From positions 1 through 64,000 of the forward strand of contig JBBPIE010000019.1 of the NCBI GenBank assembly GCA_038040485.1: 64,000 nt of DNA. The letters are read 5' to 3'. Position 1 is the stretch's first letter. Every line of letters begins with the position of its first letter. The notes under the pieces were generated by a model. It was not told the origin of the DNA and searched no databases. It saw nothing but the letters and a program-made list of their open reading frames with translations. Shown piece by piece: positions 50,729 to 59,647 of this stretch. Source of the stretch: Onstottus_B arcticum (lineage in GTDB: Bacteria; Acidobacteriota; Blastocatellia; UBA7656). A program made the translations under genes and the position numbers.

Positions 50729-51910
50729 ATGGCAAAGGATGTACTCATACTAGGTGGAGCGCGGACGCCGATGGGCGAATACGGCGGCGCGTTGCGTGAT
50801 CTTTCCGCAATAGAACTTGGAGCGATCGCGGCTCGAGGCGCGCTCGAGCGCTCAGGCGTCTCGCCGGAAGCGATCGATCACACAGTGATTGGCAACGCGT
50901 TGCAAACATCAGGCGACGCGATCTACGGCGCACGGCACGTGGCGCTCAAAGCCGGCGTTCCCGTCGACAAGCCAGCGCTTACCGTCAACCGATTGTGCGG
51001 CTCAGGCATCCAGTCGATCATCTCGGGAGCTCAGATGATTCAACTCGGCGAAGCCGCGACGGTGCTGGCTGGTGGAATGGAATCGATGAGCCAGGCGCCT
51101 CACGTCATTCGCGGCGCGCGATGGGGCTTCAAGCTCGGCGAAGGCAAGCTCGAAGACTCGCTGATGGTCGCTCTGCTTGACACGCACTGCAATCTCTACA
51201 TGGCTCAGACTGCTGAGAACCTTGTGCGTCAACACGACATCTCGCGTGAGGCCCAGGACGAATACGCGCTTCTGAGCCAGCGTCGAGCCGCAGCCGCCTG
51301 GGACGCCGGCCGGTTCGCGGACGAAGTCGTGCCTGTCGAGATCAAGACACGGAAGGGCACAACCCTTTTTGAGCGCGACGATCACATGCGACCGGACACA
51401 ACGATGGAAGGGCTGGCGAAACTGCGACCTGCTTTTGCCAAGGACGGTTTTGTCACCGCGGGAAACGCTTCGGGCATCGTCGACGGAGCGGCGGCAGTAG
51501 TGATCGCCGGCGAAGAAGCAGCGCGTAAGCTCGAGGCGCGACCGCTCGGCCGCATCGTTTCGTGGGGGATCGCCGGCGTGCCTCCTGAGATCATGGGCAT
51601 CGGTCCGGTTCCGGCTTCGCGAAAGGCGCTTGAAGCTGCGAAGCTGAGCTTGAGCGACATCGATCTCGTTGAAGTCAACGAAGCATTCGCCGGGCAATAC
51701 CTTGCCGTGGAACGCGAGCTTGGATTGGATCGCGAGCGAACAAACGTGAACGGCGGCGCAATCGCACTCGGCCATCCGCTCGGCGCTTCGGGCACTCGGC
51801 TGGTGCTGACTTTGTTGCACGAGCTAAGGCGACGAGGTAAGAAGTACGGACTTGCGACCGCGTGCATAGGCGGCGGACAGGGGATTGCGATGATCGTTGA
51901 GGCGGTGTGA
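50729..51910 (+). CDS. Acetyl-CoA acetyltransferase (thiolase)
   Basis: This 393-residue thiolase interconverts two acetyl-CoA with acetoacetyl-CoA, or cleaves longer 3-ketoacyl-CoA. The acylated Cys lies in VNRLCGSGIQSIISGA (about residue 88). The C-terminal GHPLGASGTRLVLTL supplies His and ACIGGGQGIAMI the second Cys. ATG 50729 follows an AGGAGA ribosome-binding site; an upstream extension is repeat-derived. With the 3-hydroxyacyl-CoA dehydrogenase 3 kb downstream it suggests butanoyl-CoA-level beta-oxidation or polyester metabolism, linked to the ETF system at 4-8 kb. Confidence 0.95.
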   Translation: MAKDVLILGGARTPMGEYGGALRDLSAIELGAIAARGALERSGVSPEAIDHTVIGNALQTSGDAIYGARHVALKAGVPVDKPALTVNRLCGSGIQSIISGAQMIQLGEAATVLAGGMESMSQAPHVIRGARWGFKLGEGKLEDSLMVALLDTHCNLYMAQTAENLVRQHDISREAQDEYALLSQRRAAAAWDAGRFADEVVPVEIKTRKGTTLFERDDHMRPDTTMEGLAKLRPAFAKDGFVTAGNASGIVDGAAAVVIAGEEAARKLEARPLGRIVSWGIAGVPPEIMGIGPVPASRKALEAAKLSLSDIDLVEVNEAFAGQYLAVERELGLDRERTNVNGGAIALGHPLGASGTRLVLTLLHELRRRGKKYGLATACIGGGQGIAMIVEAV

Positions 51911-52078
51911 AGGAATTAGGATAGAGGATTTAGGATGGAGGATGGAGGATGGAGGATGGAGGATGGGGAATTGAAAATTGCAAATTGAAAATTGAAAATT
52001 GCAAGACCGAAGATGACGATCCTATCCTCGATCCTCCAATTTCAGATTTTCAATTTTCAATTTTCAATTTTCAATTTC
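51911..52078. repeat. Period-7 two-armed repeat before the rhomboid genes
   Basis: Tandem GGATGGA heptamers (about 51942-51966) are followed by AATTGAA/AATTGCA heptamers (about 51969-52004). After a short centre, ATCCTCC and then TCAATTT heptamers run to 52078 as the inverted arm. The seven-base period and ATTG core match the repeats at 7358-7424 and 11905-11988, although the third bases differ. Confidence 0.75.
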
Positions 52079-52115
52079 TTGTTTCCGTCCGAAATCCTCA
52101 GTCCGTTTTGTTGAG

Positions 52116-53348
52116 ATGTTTGGAACGAAGAAAAAACTCGTGATGTGTCAGGTCTGCCGAGGCTTGATCGAAGCCTCGGCGAATACTTGCCCGCTTTGTG
52201 GACAGAAGTCGGTCCCACCCGCACGCATCTCAGCGGCCGGCCGCACTTCAAGCGGAAACTTCTTTTCGCTGGTCATACTCACCATCAACATCGCGCTGTT
52301 TGTGCTGATGTCAATCGTCGAAATCCGCAACGGCGGAGGCGTGGATGCGTTTATGAAGCCGGCGATGCTTGATGACTTCGGCGCGCTGGTTCCGTCGCTT
52401 GTTCGCGACGGTCAATGGTGGCGGTTTGTGACGTTCAACTTTTTGCACATCGGGTTGATGCACTTGATGTTCAATAGCTCGGCCCTGTTCCAAATAGGGC
52501 CGCAAGTCGAAGAGGCCTACGGCTCGCTGAAGTTTGTGTTTATCTATGTTGGGACTGGAGTGGCGAGCGGGATCGCGTCTTACTTTTTCCTGCCAGTCGG
52601 CACGGCAGGAGCGTCCGGTGCGATCTTTGGTTTGATCGGGGTGATGGCGGCGTATGGCTACCGGCTGGGCGGAAGCCTCGGCCGAGCTTTAACGAGGCAG
52701 ATGTTGATTTGGGCTGGGATTGGACTCGTCTTTGGTTTTTTCATAGGCGCGAACAACGTGGCGCACGTCGGCGGGTTCATCGCGGGCGGCGCTTTAGGTT
52801 TCGTGCTCGCGCCTGACGCTCCGACCACCGTTCGGGGAGCGTCGCTTTGGAACGCCGTCGCGATAGCTTGCGTCGGGTTGGTGGCAGTCAGCTTCACGAT
52901 GGCCGGCCTTAGCTTTGGTTCTCAGCAGGATGTAGCCGTGCAAGCACAGAAGACGAGGCGCGAGTTTGAAACGAAACGCGAGCGCGGGAAAGATGTCATC
53001 CTCCTTTCAGAGAGAGTTCACAATGCGGAGGAGTTGGTCTTTAGCGAAGATGATCTGAGTTCCCACCCGAGCCGCGACCCAGTGGAGATTGCGAAAGGTC
53101 TTAAGTCGGCCGCGCTCGACATCAAGAATGCGCCGGGGATCGACCAACCCAGCACTCAGATACGAAACCGCCTTGTGGAGCTGATAAACAAACGAGCGGC
53201 GGCTTTTGAAACCCCGGTTCGGAAAGGCTCAGCTTCTGTACCTCCCGCGTTTTCAGATCTGGTTTCCTTAAAGGACGCCTTCAAGAGCTACTACGAATGG
53301 GAAGACAGCGTTTTGTCCGAGTATGGTCTCCAGCGAGGAAGGAATTGA
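52116..53348 (+). CDS. Rhomboid intramembrane serine protease with N-terminal zinc ribbon (first of a pair)
   Basis: This 410-residue protein starts with a zinc ribbon (CQVCRGLIEASANTCPLCG, residues 11-29). A rhomboid core of six helices follows: Trp-Arg loop WWRFVTFNFLHIGLMHLMFN, Ser in AGASGAIFGLIGV and His in NNVAHVGGFIAGG. After about residue 265 a soluble helical tail (SQQDVAVQAQKTRREFETKR) extends to the C-terminus. Rhomboids cleave membrane protein substrates within or near the bilayer. The dyad and oxyanion Asn are present, so it should be active. It is 42 bases from a second, similar rhomboid, probably a tandem duplication. Confidence 0.92.
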   Translation: MFGTKKKLVMCQVCRGLIEASANTCPLCGQKSVPPARISAAGRTSSGNFFSLVILTINIALFVLMSIVEIRNGGGVDAFMKPAMLDDFGALVPSLVRDGQWWRFVTFNFLHIGLMHLMFNSSALFQIGPQVEEAYGSLKFVFIYVGTGVASGIASYFFLPVGTAGASGAIFGLIGVMAAYGYRLGGSLGRALTRQMLIWAGIGLVFGFFIGANNVAHVGGFIAGGALGFVLAPDAPTTVRGASLWNAVAIACVGLVAVSFTMAGLSFGSQQDVAVQAQKTRREFETKRERGKDVILLSERVHNAEELVFSEDDLSSHPSRDPVEIAKGLKSAALDIKNAPGIDQPSTQIRNRLVELINKRAAAFETPVRKGSASVPPAFSDLVSLKDAFKSYYEWEDSVLSEYGLQRGRN

Positions 53349-53390
53349 TTCCGATACGAGGCCGAGCCACGTCCGCGACAAACACTGAAG

Positions 53391-54725
53391 ATGACGGAAG
53401 AAGCCGGATTTAGAGCGTGCCAGCAGTGCGGAACTCCAACACCCGCCTCGAGCGCTGTCTGCACACACTGCGGCGCGGGCTCACCCGAAGCAACCGCAGC
53501 CGAAGCCGCGACCGAATATCGTTTCTTCCGCGCCGTGTTCACTCGTTCGAACCAGTTCACCATGATTCTGGTCGGTATGAATCTTGGTGTGTTTTTGCTG
53601 GAGTGGTTAGCAGGGGGAATGGGCGCGATGTCGGCGGATCACGCGGTGCTGATTGCGTTCGGCGCAAAACAGAATGCGTTGATAGCAGAACAACATCAAT
53701 ACTGGCGGCTGATCACCTGCGTGTTCCTGCACATTGGATTCATTCATCTCCTCATGAACAACTATGCGCTCTGGATCGTAGGCCGCGACATCGAACAGAT
53801 CTATGGGTCAGCGCGATTTCTGATTCTTTATGTGGTGACCGGGGTGATGGCTTCGATCAGCAGTTTCTACTTCAGCCCCAACGCGGTGTCCGCCGGAGCT
53901 TCCGGAGCAATCTTCGGATTGTTTGGCGTGATGGCGACATTCGCCTTCAAGTATCGCAAAGAGATTCCGGCCGCGCTCAGTAAAGACATACGTCGGCGAC
54001 TGCTTCCAATAATCGCAATCAATCTGATGTTCGGTTTTAGCGCGAGAGGCATCGTCGACAACGCCGCGCACGTCGGCGGATTGATTGCCGGCGTCGCGCT
54101 GGCGCTGGTTATTCCGTTCAAACATCCTGAGGAACGCGAGACGCCTCTTATCTGGCGCGCGCTGCAGGTGGTTTGCATCGTTGCGGTGATGGCGTCGTTT
54201 GTCGCGGTGTTTCGAAGCTACAGCGGCCCTAGGTTGACCTTCTCGAATCTCGCGTCCAGTCCGGGTTCGCGAGTCGTCGACTATTATAATCGAATGACGA
54301 GCGCCGACTCTTCACTTCGCACTTCGATGAACACGTTCGCCGCAGTGCTCAACGGCGCCGATGAGCGTCGCGACCTCGAGCCGGCGCGGGGCGTTCTTGA
54401 AAAAGGGAACCCTTCGCCAGAGAGCTTGGGGCGCGTTGTCGCGGCAAAGGTCCTTGTTGATAAGGGCATCACTGAAGCCGGACGGGCGCCCGTGATCGAT
54501 GGGCGCCCCGAACTATTTCGTCAGAGATTGATCGATCTGCTGAACGCGCAGAAGGTCGCGATCGAACGTTATCAAGGGGGTGAAGACCCTAGAAGACAGA
54601 CCGTGATCGAGGCTCAACGCGTTCAACAAAGCTACGAGCAGTTTCGACGCGAGTTCGACGTGTGGTTGGCCGGTTACCTCGAGGAGAACGGATACGAAAT
54701 GAAGAAGCGCGAAGCCGACGATTGA
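53391..54725 (+). CDS. Rhomboid intramembrane serine protease with N-terminal zinc ribbon (second of a pair)
   Basis: This 444-residue protein has the same plan as its neighbour: zinc ribbon CQQCGTPTPASSAVCTHCG (about 11-29), rhomboid core with WRLITCVFLHIGFIHLLMNN, Ser in GASGAIFGLFGVM and His in NAAHVGGLIAG, and a C-terminal helical tail of about 170 residues. The two tails differ, suggesting divergence of partner or substrate. The pair is probably co-transcribed. The ATG at 53391 lacks a strong ribosome-binding site, so coupling to the upstream gene is likely. Confidence 0.92.
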   Translation: MTEEAGFRACQQCGTPTPASSAVCTHCGAGSPEATAAEAATEYRFFRAVFTRSNQFTMILVGMNLGVFLLEWLAGGMGAMSADHAVLIAFGAKQNALIAEQHQYWRLITCVFLHIGFIHLLMNNYALWIVGRDIEQIYGSARFLILYVVTGVMASISSFYFSPNAVSAGASGAIFGLFGVMATFAFKYRKEIPAALSKDIRRRLLPIIAINLMFGFSARGIVDNAAHVGGLIAGVALALVIPFKHPEERETPLIWRALQVVCIVAVMASFVAVFRSYSGPRLTFSNLASSPGSRVVDYYNRMTSADSSLRTSMNTFAAVLNGADERRDLEPARGVLEKGNPSPESLGRVVAAKVLVDKGITEAGRAPVIDGRPELFRQRLIDLLNAQKVAIERYQGGEDPRRQTVIEAQRVQQSYEQFRREFDVWLAGYLEENGYEMKKREADD

Positions 54726-54809
54726 CGCGCAGGTTGAACAATCCACACTTGAGGGAATAACCTACATTCTCGACTGATCCAGCAGCATCCGAGGGAGGGC
54801 AAACAATCA

Positions 54810-55700
54810 ATGACAATCAAAAAAGTAGCGGTGCTCGGGTGCGGGTTGATGGGCTCGGGCATCGCGCAGGTATGCGCTCAGGCGGGGCGCGACGTGACCG
54901 TCATCGAGGTGGCCGAAGAGTTTCTGAAGAAGGGTCTGGCGGGCATAGACAAGCAGCTTTCGAGGGCGGTCGAAAAGGGAAAGCTGGCTGCTGAGGATAA
55001 AGATCAAACGCTGGCGCGTCTTCACGGATCAACCAGGCTCGAAGACGCGGCGAGCGCGGACATCGTCATTGAAGCCATCATCGAGAACATGGACGAGAAG
55101 CATAAGACCTACAGCCGGCTCGATCAGATTTGCAGGCCGGACACGATCTTCGCGTCGAACACTTCGAGCCTTTCGATCACCCAGATGATGACCTCAACAA
55201 GCGCCGAGCGGCAGCGGCGTTTCATCGGCATGCACTTCTTCAATCCGGTTCCGGTCATGAAGCTGGTCGAAGTCGTCCGCACCATCCTGACCGACCCCGA
55301 AGTGTTCAACACCGCAACCGAGTTCGGCCGGGACATCGGCAAGGTCGCGGTTCAGACCTCGGACCGAACGGGCTTTATTGTGAACCGTTTGCTGGTTCCA
55401 TACATGCTCGACTCGATACGCGCGCTTGAAGAAGGCGTTGCGTCGATCGTGGACATCGACAATGCGATGAAGCTGGGGTGCGGGCACCCGATGGGCCCGC
55501 TCACGCTTGGCGATTTTGTTGGGTTGGACACGACCTACTACATCGCTAACATCATGTTCGACGAGTTCCGCGAGAAGCGATTTGCGCCCCCGCCGCTGTT
55601 GAAGCGAATGGTTATGGCCGGGCTTCATGGGCGCAAGAGCGGCCGCGGGTTTTACGACTACAGCGATCCGAATAATCCAAAGCCAATGAACCTGTTGTAG
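54810..55700 (+). CDS. hbd: 3-hydroxybutyryl-CoA dehydrogenase
   Basis: This 296-residue NAD(P)-dependent enzyme oxidises 3-hydroxyacyl-CoA. The N-terminal VLGCGLMGSGIAQVCAQAGR is the dinucleotide fold. ASNTSSLSITQM, the catalytic His-Phe-Phe-Asn-Pro (GMHFFNPVPVMKLVEVV) and TGFIVNRLLVPYMLD follow, with GGYYDYS-like RGFYDYSDP at the C-terminus. Length and single-function form match Hbd/PaaH rather than the FadB fusion. A GGGAGGG ribosome-binding site precedes the ATG. It acts in the same step series as the thiolase at 50.7 kb. Confidence 0.93.
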   Translation: MTIKKVAVLGCGLMGSGIAQVCAQAGRDVTVIEVAEEFLKKGLAGIDKQLSRAVEKGKLAAEDKDQTLARLHGSTRLEDAASADIVIEAIIENMDEKHKTYSRLDQICRPDTIFASNTSSLSITQMMTSTSAERQRRFIGMHFFNPVPVMKLVEVVRTILTDPEVFNTATEFGRDIGKVAVQTSDRTGFIVNRLLVPYMLDSIRALEEGVASIVDIDNAMKLGCGHPMGPLTLGDFVGLDTTYYIANIMFDEFREKRFAPPPLLKRMVMAGLHGRKSGRGFYDYSDPNNPKPMNLL

Positions 55701-55768
55701 CAGTTCATCAATCTCAGGTGAAAGCGGCGGTACCAGCCTGCATATTGTGCGCGGTGGAGGAGAACGAG

Positions 55769-56113
55769 ATGGACAAAACACCGGATGAAAAGCGACGAGC
55801 AACAGTTGGCGAAGCTCTGGCGCGGTTACCATTGGAGACCGGGGAACGCTCGGTCACGGTCTTCGAGCACGGCACATTGTTAGTGAAGCTCTATGCGCCT
55901 CGTGATACAGACCCTCAAACTCCACACTCGCGCGATGAGGTCTACATAGTAGCTCACGGAAAGGGAGACTTTGTTCTTCAAGGGCAACGTCAGCACTTTG
56001 GCCCGGGCGACTTTCTCTTCGCTGCTGCTGGTGAGGAACACAGGTTCGAGAACTTCACCGATCTTGCCGTGTGGGTGATGTTCTACGGTCCTGAGGGCGG
56101 CGAGGCCGCTTAG
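55769..56113 (+). CDS. Small cupin-domain protein
   Basis: This 114-residue single-domain cupin has motif 1 around HSRDEVYIVAHGKGDFVLQG and motif 2 at GPGDFLFAAAGEEHRFENF, with His/Glu residues placed to bind a metal. The function of such mini-cupins is varied (isomerase, dioxygenase or sensor), and none is indicated. ATG 55769 follows GGAGGAGA. It lies 68 bases after hbd on the same strand and may be co-transcribed. Confidence 0.88.
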   Translation: MDKTPDEKRRATVGEALARLPLETGERSVTVFEHGTLLVKLYAPRDTDPQTPHSRDEVYIVAHGKGDFVLQGQRQHFGPGDFLFAAAGEEHRFENFTDLAVWVMFYGPEGGEAA

Positions 56114-56221
56114 CAAGGATGCGGCAGACGATCGCTAGTGGAGCGGGAATAAGCTGCGACGCTCGCGGAGCCGGCGCTTCTATGTTTGGCTGGTTGGTGC
56201 GCGAAGCTTTGGAGAATTGCC

Positions 56222-56595
56222 ATGACCTTTGCGAAGCGTCTGTACTTGATAGCCGGCATCTATGGTTTGATCGTGCTGGTTCCGCAGTTTTTCTTGGAGA
56301 CGAGGACCGGCCAGGACTTTCCTCCGGCCATCACTCATCCGGAGTTTTACTACGGGTTCGTAGGCGCGGCTGTCGCGTGGCAACTTATCTACTTGATCAT
56401 CGCCAAAGACCCGCTTCGTATCGACCGATCATGATCGTGGCGGTCCTGGCGAAGGCGAGCTTCGGACTCGCGGTATTGCTGCTGTACATTCAGCACCGCG
56501 TATCTACGTTTCTGATGTGCTTCGCAACGATTGATTTGATTCTCGGCGCGCTTTTTGTTGTCGCTTACGCGAAGACGGCAGACAGATCCAAGTAG
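56222..56595 (+). pseudogene. Small polytopic membrane protein with a probable frameshift
   Basis: From ATG 56222 the frame encodes two hydrophobic segments (LYLIAGIYGLIVLVPQFFLE, VGAAVAWQLIYLIIA) and stops at 56434. The next frame, open from upstream, continues YRPIMIVAVLAKASFGLAVL and then CFATIDLILGALFVVAYAKT to 56595. Joined by adding one base near 56417-56421 (AKDPLR + YRPIMIV) the product would be a normal four-helix protein of about 125 residues. The alternative is two translationally coupled genes overlapping at ATGA (56431). I favour a frameshift because neither half looks complete. Confidence 0.6.
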
Positions 56596-56612
56596 CGTTC
56601 GTGGTCGAGTCT

Positions 56613-56907
56613 TCCTCACTCCGCTAGGAGTGATATGTTTATAGAAGAATGCGAACGTCGCTTCTCACTCCGTTAGGAGTGAAATGTCCTTGTTGCGCCC
56701 AGCGAGAATCCAACACAGATGATTCTCGACCAAACGCGACATTCAACTCCTAGCGGAGTTGGAGCTTCTGTCGCCCGCGTCCTATACACATACAACTCCT
56801 GACGGAGTTGGAAGACCTGCTCCAGCGTTCTATAAACATTCAACTCCTAACGGAGTTGGAGGACCTGTCACCAGCGTTCTAAACACACAGCTCCTGCCTG
56901 CTTGGAG
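56613..56907. repeat. Mirror array of short palindromes, period about 49 bp (copy B)
   Basis: Left units CTCACTCCGCTAGGAGTGA start at 56613 and 56662. Right units CAACTCCTAACGGAGTTG start at 56744, 56793 and 56841, with a degenerate fourth near 56888. The central hairpin CGAGAATC-N10-GATTCTCG is at 56703-56728. Sequence and plan match the array at 32982-33285, but this copy lies in a convergent gap. Confidence 0.85.
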
Positions 56908-56919
56908 TGCCTTCTCCGG

Positions 56920-58221
56920 CTAACGCGCCTCACCAAGCTTCGCTTTCGTAGTTCTTACCGAGTAGTCCAGCCAACCGCGTTCGTTCGTGTTCTTGCACCG
57001 CGACACCAGGATCTCCAGGGCCTTCAAACGGGCTTCCAGAGCCGCTTTGTTGCCAGGCTCGCCCGCAAGGACAACATCGGTCAGCCGTAGCGCTTCAACG
57101 GCCTGGCCGGCATTTACACGCTCAATCGCGAGCTTTACCACCGCGTCCGGTCCGCCTGCTAGCTTCACCAGATCGGGATAGATTGAAGAGGCCGGCGACT
57201 CGTACATCGTCGCGGGGTTGAGATCGAACCATCCGACGTAGCCTTCGTAGATTCCGCGAATCGACCAGCTAAGCTTGCCGTAGCTCTCGCCGATGTCGAG
57301 CGCCGCGGGCAGTTTGATCTCGCGCATCAACGTGTACACGTCTTTGCCGGCGTTCATTCCTTTGACCGTTTCATCGTGTACAAGCAAGATCGCGTCGCGA
57401 TAGCGCGTCAAACGAGTCGCGATCTCGGCGTTTCCGATGATCGGTCGGCCGTGACTTGGAAGAACGATCGCGGGCTTGAGTCCCATGACGAAATTCAGCG
57501 AGCTGACATATTCTAGCGCCCAGCGCGGCTCGGTGCCTCGCAGCGTGTAGATGTTTGGAAACGATTCGTAGTAGTTGTCGCCGGTGAAAGCGACCTTGTA
57601 CTGTGGCACCCACACAGTCAGATGATCGGGCGTCTCGCCGGGCGTGCGATACACCTCAAACTTGACGCCTCCCAATGTAAACTCGTACTTGTCGTCGAAC
57701 AGAATGGTCGGCTCGATCTTTGCACCGAAGTTTCCGGCCGCTACGCCGGTCTGGCCCGCTAGATTCCCTCCGAACTGCGCTGCGTTGCGCGAGGCAAAGA
57801 ACCCGCGCAGCCTCGCCTGATAGTGGGCGAACTCGATGTGATTTCGCTGAGCGATTATTTGCGTCCCTGGCTCCTTCCACAGAGGAATCCCGCCAATGTG
57901 ATCGCCGTGTGCGTGGGTCAGGATGATGTACTTGATCGGAGCGGAGCTTTCAGCGCGAAGCAGCCTGTGATGCACGCGTGCGTGCGGGGCTATGGAGGTG
58001 TCGATAATGACGTTGCCTTCCGGTGTCGTAACCATGAAGGTGTTGCCGAAACCCAGCACCATCTTGATCGCATCGTTGACCTTGATAACTGTGTCGCCGA
58101 CGCGAGTAAGCGCCGCCGGGTTATCCGGCATTCGCTCCTGTTGAGCTGTTGCAATGTGAACCTGGAGCGAAGTCAGACTGATCGCGAGACACAGCAGAAA
58201 GCCTCTCTTTGCGAAGCGCAT
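56920..58221 (-). CDS. Exported MBL-fold hydrolase of the alkyl-sulfatase-like group
   Basis: This 433-residue product has a signal peptide (FLLCLAISLTSLQVHIATAQ). The zinc motif THAHGDHIGG lies at about 118-127; further ligands are in FTGDNYYESF and VLPSHGRPI. The 290-400 region (YEGYVGWFDLNPATMYESP) resembles the dimerisation domain of SdsA-like alkyl sulfatases. These hydrolyse sulfate esters, but related proteins act on other substrates, so the activity is not certain. ATG 58221 begins the signal peptide. It is downstream of the DHH gene region but separated by an inverted repeat. Confidence 0.85.
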   Translation of the reverse strand: MRFAKRGFLLCLAISLTSLQVHIATAQQERMPDNPAALTRVGDTVIKVNDAIKMVLGFGNTFMVTTPEGNVIIDTSIAPHARVHHRLLRAESSAPIKYIILTHAHGDHIGGIPLWKEPGTQIIAQRNHIEFAHYQARLRGFFASRNAAQFGGNLAGQTGVAAGNFGAKIEPTILFDDKYEFTLGGVKFEVYRTPGETPDHLTVWVPQYKVAFTGDNYYESFPNIYTLRGTEPRWALEYVSSLNFVMGLKPAIVLPSHGRPIIGNAEIATRLTRYRDAILLVHDETVKGMNAGKDVYTLMREIKLPAALDIGESYGKLSWSIRGIYEGYVGWFDLNPATMYESPASSIYPDLVKLAGGPDAVVKLAIERVNAGQAVEALRLTDVVLAGEPGNKAALEARLKALEILVSRCKNTNERGWLDYSVRTTKAKLGEAR

Positions 58222-58303
58222 GTTCGTCCTCCAATCACTTGTGAGTTCAAGGTCGGCGAAATGACGTTCCGCCACGGTGGAATAAGCTCATACGGCCGTC
58301 GCT

Positions 58304-58417
58304 ATCCGTGCGAATCCGTTCGATCAGTATCATCCGTGGTCTATGCGGCGCTAGCGAGGGAGGTTCTTCCGAACGAATAGACCACTGATAACACGGATTC
58401 GACGGATTTACACGGAT
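58304..58417. repeat. Two-armed repeat with ATCCGTG/CACGGAT arms
   Basis: About 41 bases at 58304-58344 (ATCCGTGCGAATCCGTTCGA...) are imperfectly inverted at 58377-58417 (...GGATTTACACGGAT). Both ends contain GTGGTCTAT/ATAGACCAC. It lies between the DHH and MBL genes, both on the minus strand. Confidence 0.65.
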
Positions 58418-58450
58418 TTTGATCGCAAGCGAAATGCCCGGTACAAATCA

Positions 58451-59407
58451 CTAGTCGCGCAGCTCAGCGGCAATCGCCTTCGCTGTTTCGCGCGCAAGCT
58501 CGATCTGATCGGGCCGATACGAAATCGCCCCGACTACTGCGTGGCCGCCCCCGTTGTAGCGCTCGCAGATCGAAGCCAGGTTGTGACGCCGCGGCTTGGG
58601 GCTCCACGGGTTGAAACCTACCGACACCTTCGAGCGGCTCGGCGAAAGGCTCACGCCGACCGAATACGCGAAGTCAGGGAATAGATAGTACGGTATGAAC
58701 TTGCTGTAGCCTTCCGCGTCTTCGTTGCTGAGATCGAAATAGATGACGCCGCCTTCGCAGCGCGCGGCGTTGCGAATCAAGTCTATCGTGCGAACGTGAC
58801 GATCGTACAAAGGCCGAAACTCCTGCTCGATCAACGGGTCTGCAATCAGGTCTTCGAGCGAGCGAGTTTGCATTCCATCGATGATCCTTGCCATTACTTC
58901 GGGATTGCGGCTTGCCTCGATGACGAGCATCAGGCGAAGCGCCGGTGCTTTTAGCTCGACCGCTGTGCGTGCGTCCTCATACTGAGCGCCATCGATAATG
59001 TCCGCCCAGTGAATCAGGTCGCTCAGACTGGACTCATCGAAGCCGTACTTTTCACGCGCGGTGTCGGCGATGAACTTGGTGCACGATTTGTAGTCGGGGT
59101 CGTAGAACTTGCTCGGCCAGGTTCCGGTGCGGAAGTGTTTTTCGTCTGAAGGCGAAAGAAACGCGCTTTGATGATGATCGAACCACCAGGTAAGTTTCGC
59201 CGACGGACTGTATTTGAAGTCGACGATTGCATTCTCGTCTCCGTCAAAAAGCTCCTCTTCGATGAATAGCTGGTTTGGCTTGTGCATCAGACCCGCGTAG
59301 CTGATCTCAGCCGAGCCGTTGACCTTGTCTCTAAAGAAGCGCGAGAAAACAGCAGCGGAAGCAAAGCCGTCGAAGCAATGATCGTGATGCAATACTCTGA
59401 GTTTCAT
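58451..59407 (-). CDS. DHH-family phosphoesterase
   Basis: This 318-residue protein has DHH-superfamily metal motifs: LHHDHCFDGFASAA at the N-terminus, IVDFKYSP, the WFDHHQSAF (DHH) motif near residue 78, and a C-terminal DHHA1-type GGGHAVVGAISY that would hold the substrate. Members cleave short RNA (nano-RNase), cyclic dinucleotides or polyphosphate. No CBS or GGDEF domains are attached. The ATG at 59407 (MKLRVLHHDH) is preferred over an upstream frame of 15 codons. Which substrate applies is open. Confidence 0.88.
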   Translation of the reverse strand: MKLRVLHHDHCFDGFASAAVFSRFFRDKVNGSAEISYAGLMHKPNQLFIEEELFDGDENAIVDFKYSPSAKLTWWFDHHQSAFLSPSDEKHFRTGTWPSKFYDPDYKSCTKFIADTAREKYGFDESSLSDLIHWADIIDGAQYEDARTAVELKAPALRLMLVIEASRNPEVMARIIDGMQTRSLEDLIADPLIEQEFRPLYDRHVRTIDLIRNAARCEGGVIYFDLSNEDAEGYSKFIPYYLFPDFAYSVGVSLSPSRSKVSVGFNPWSPKPRRHNLASICERYNGGGHAVVGAISYRPDQIELARETAKAIAAELRD

Positions 59408-59487
59408 CAGGTGAGAAGAGTCTCCTGTTCTATTAGCGAATGAATCTAACATCCCGAACGAGCAATCGTGAAGCGGATTTGGAGTGC

Positions 59488-59590
59488 GGGTGCCCGTCAG
59501 ATTTGCGGAGGCCCACTAGCCCGATTCATCGGACTTCCCCGAATTGCACATAGGCCGGCCCTTCAGGGCTGGTGACTCGCCGCGAGGATC
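59488..59590. repeat. Degenerate palindrome-containing intergenic element
   Basis: The element contains GGGTGCCCGTCAG (shared with 50255-50266), CCGATTCATCGG and GCCCTTCAGGGC, similar in style to the mirror arrays but without a clear second arm. It occupies part of the divergent gap 59408-59757, where I see no gene. Confidence 0.4.
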
Positions 59591-59606
59591 CAAGCCGGCG
59601 CGCTCT

Positions 59607-59647
59607 AGGAGCCTGTCGGATAATCGGTCTTGTTCCGACAGCCTCCT
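59607..59647. repeat. Hairpin AGGAG-CCTGTCGGA
   Basis: AGGAGCCTGTCGGA (59607-59620) pairs with TCCGACAGCCTCCT (59634-59647), with one mismatch and a 13-base loop. It lies about 110 bases before the radical SAM gene and could act as terminator, regulator or repeat remnant. Confidence 0.55.

Noticed and set aside
52116..54725. Rhombosortase acting on the GlyGly-like tail of the Cys-rich protein
   Set aside because: The rhomboids have the general rhomboid form with a zinc ribbon and are 26 kb away; no direct evidence links them.
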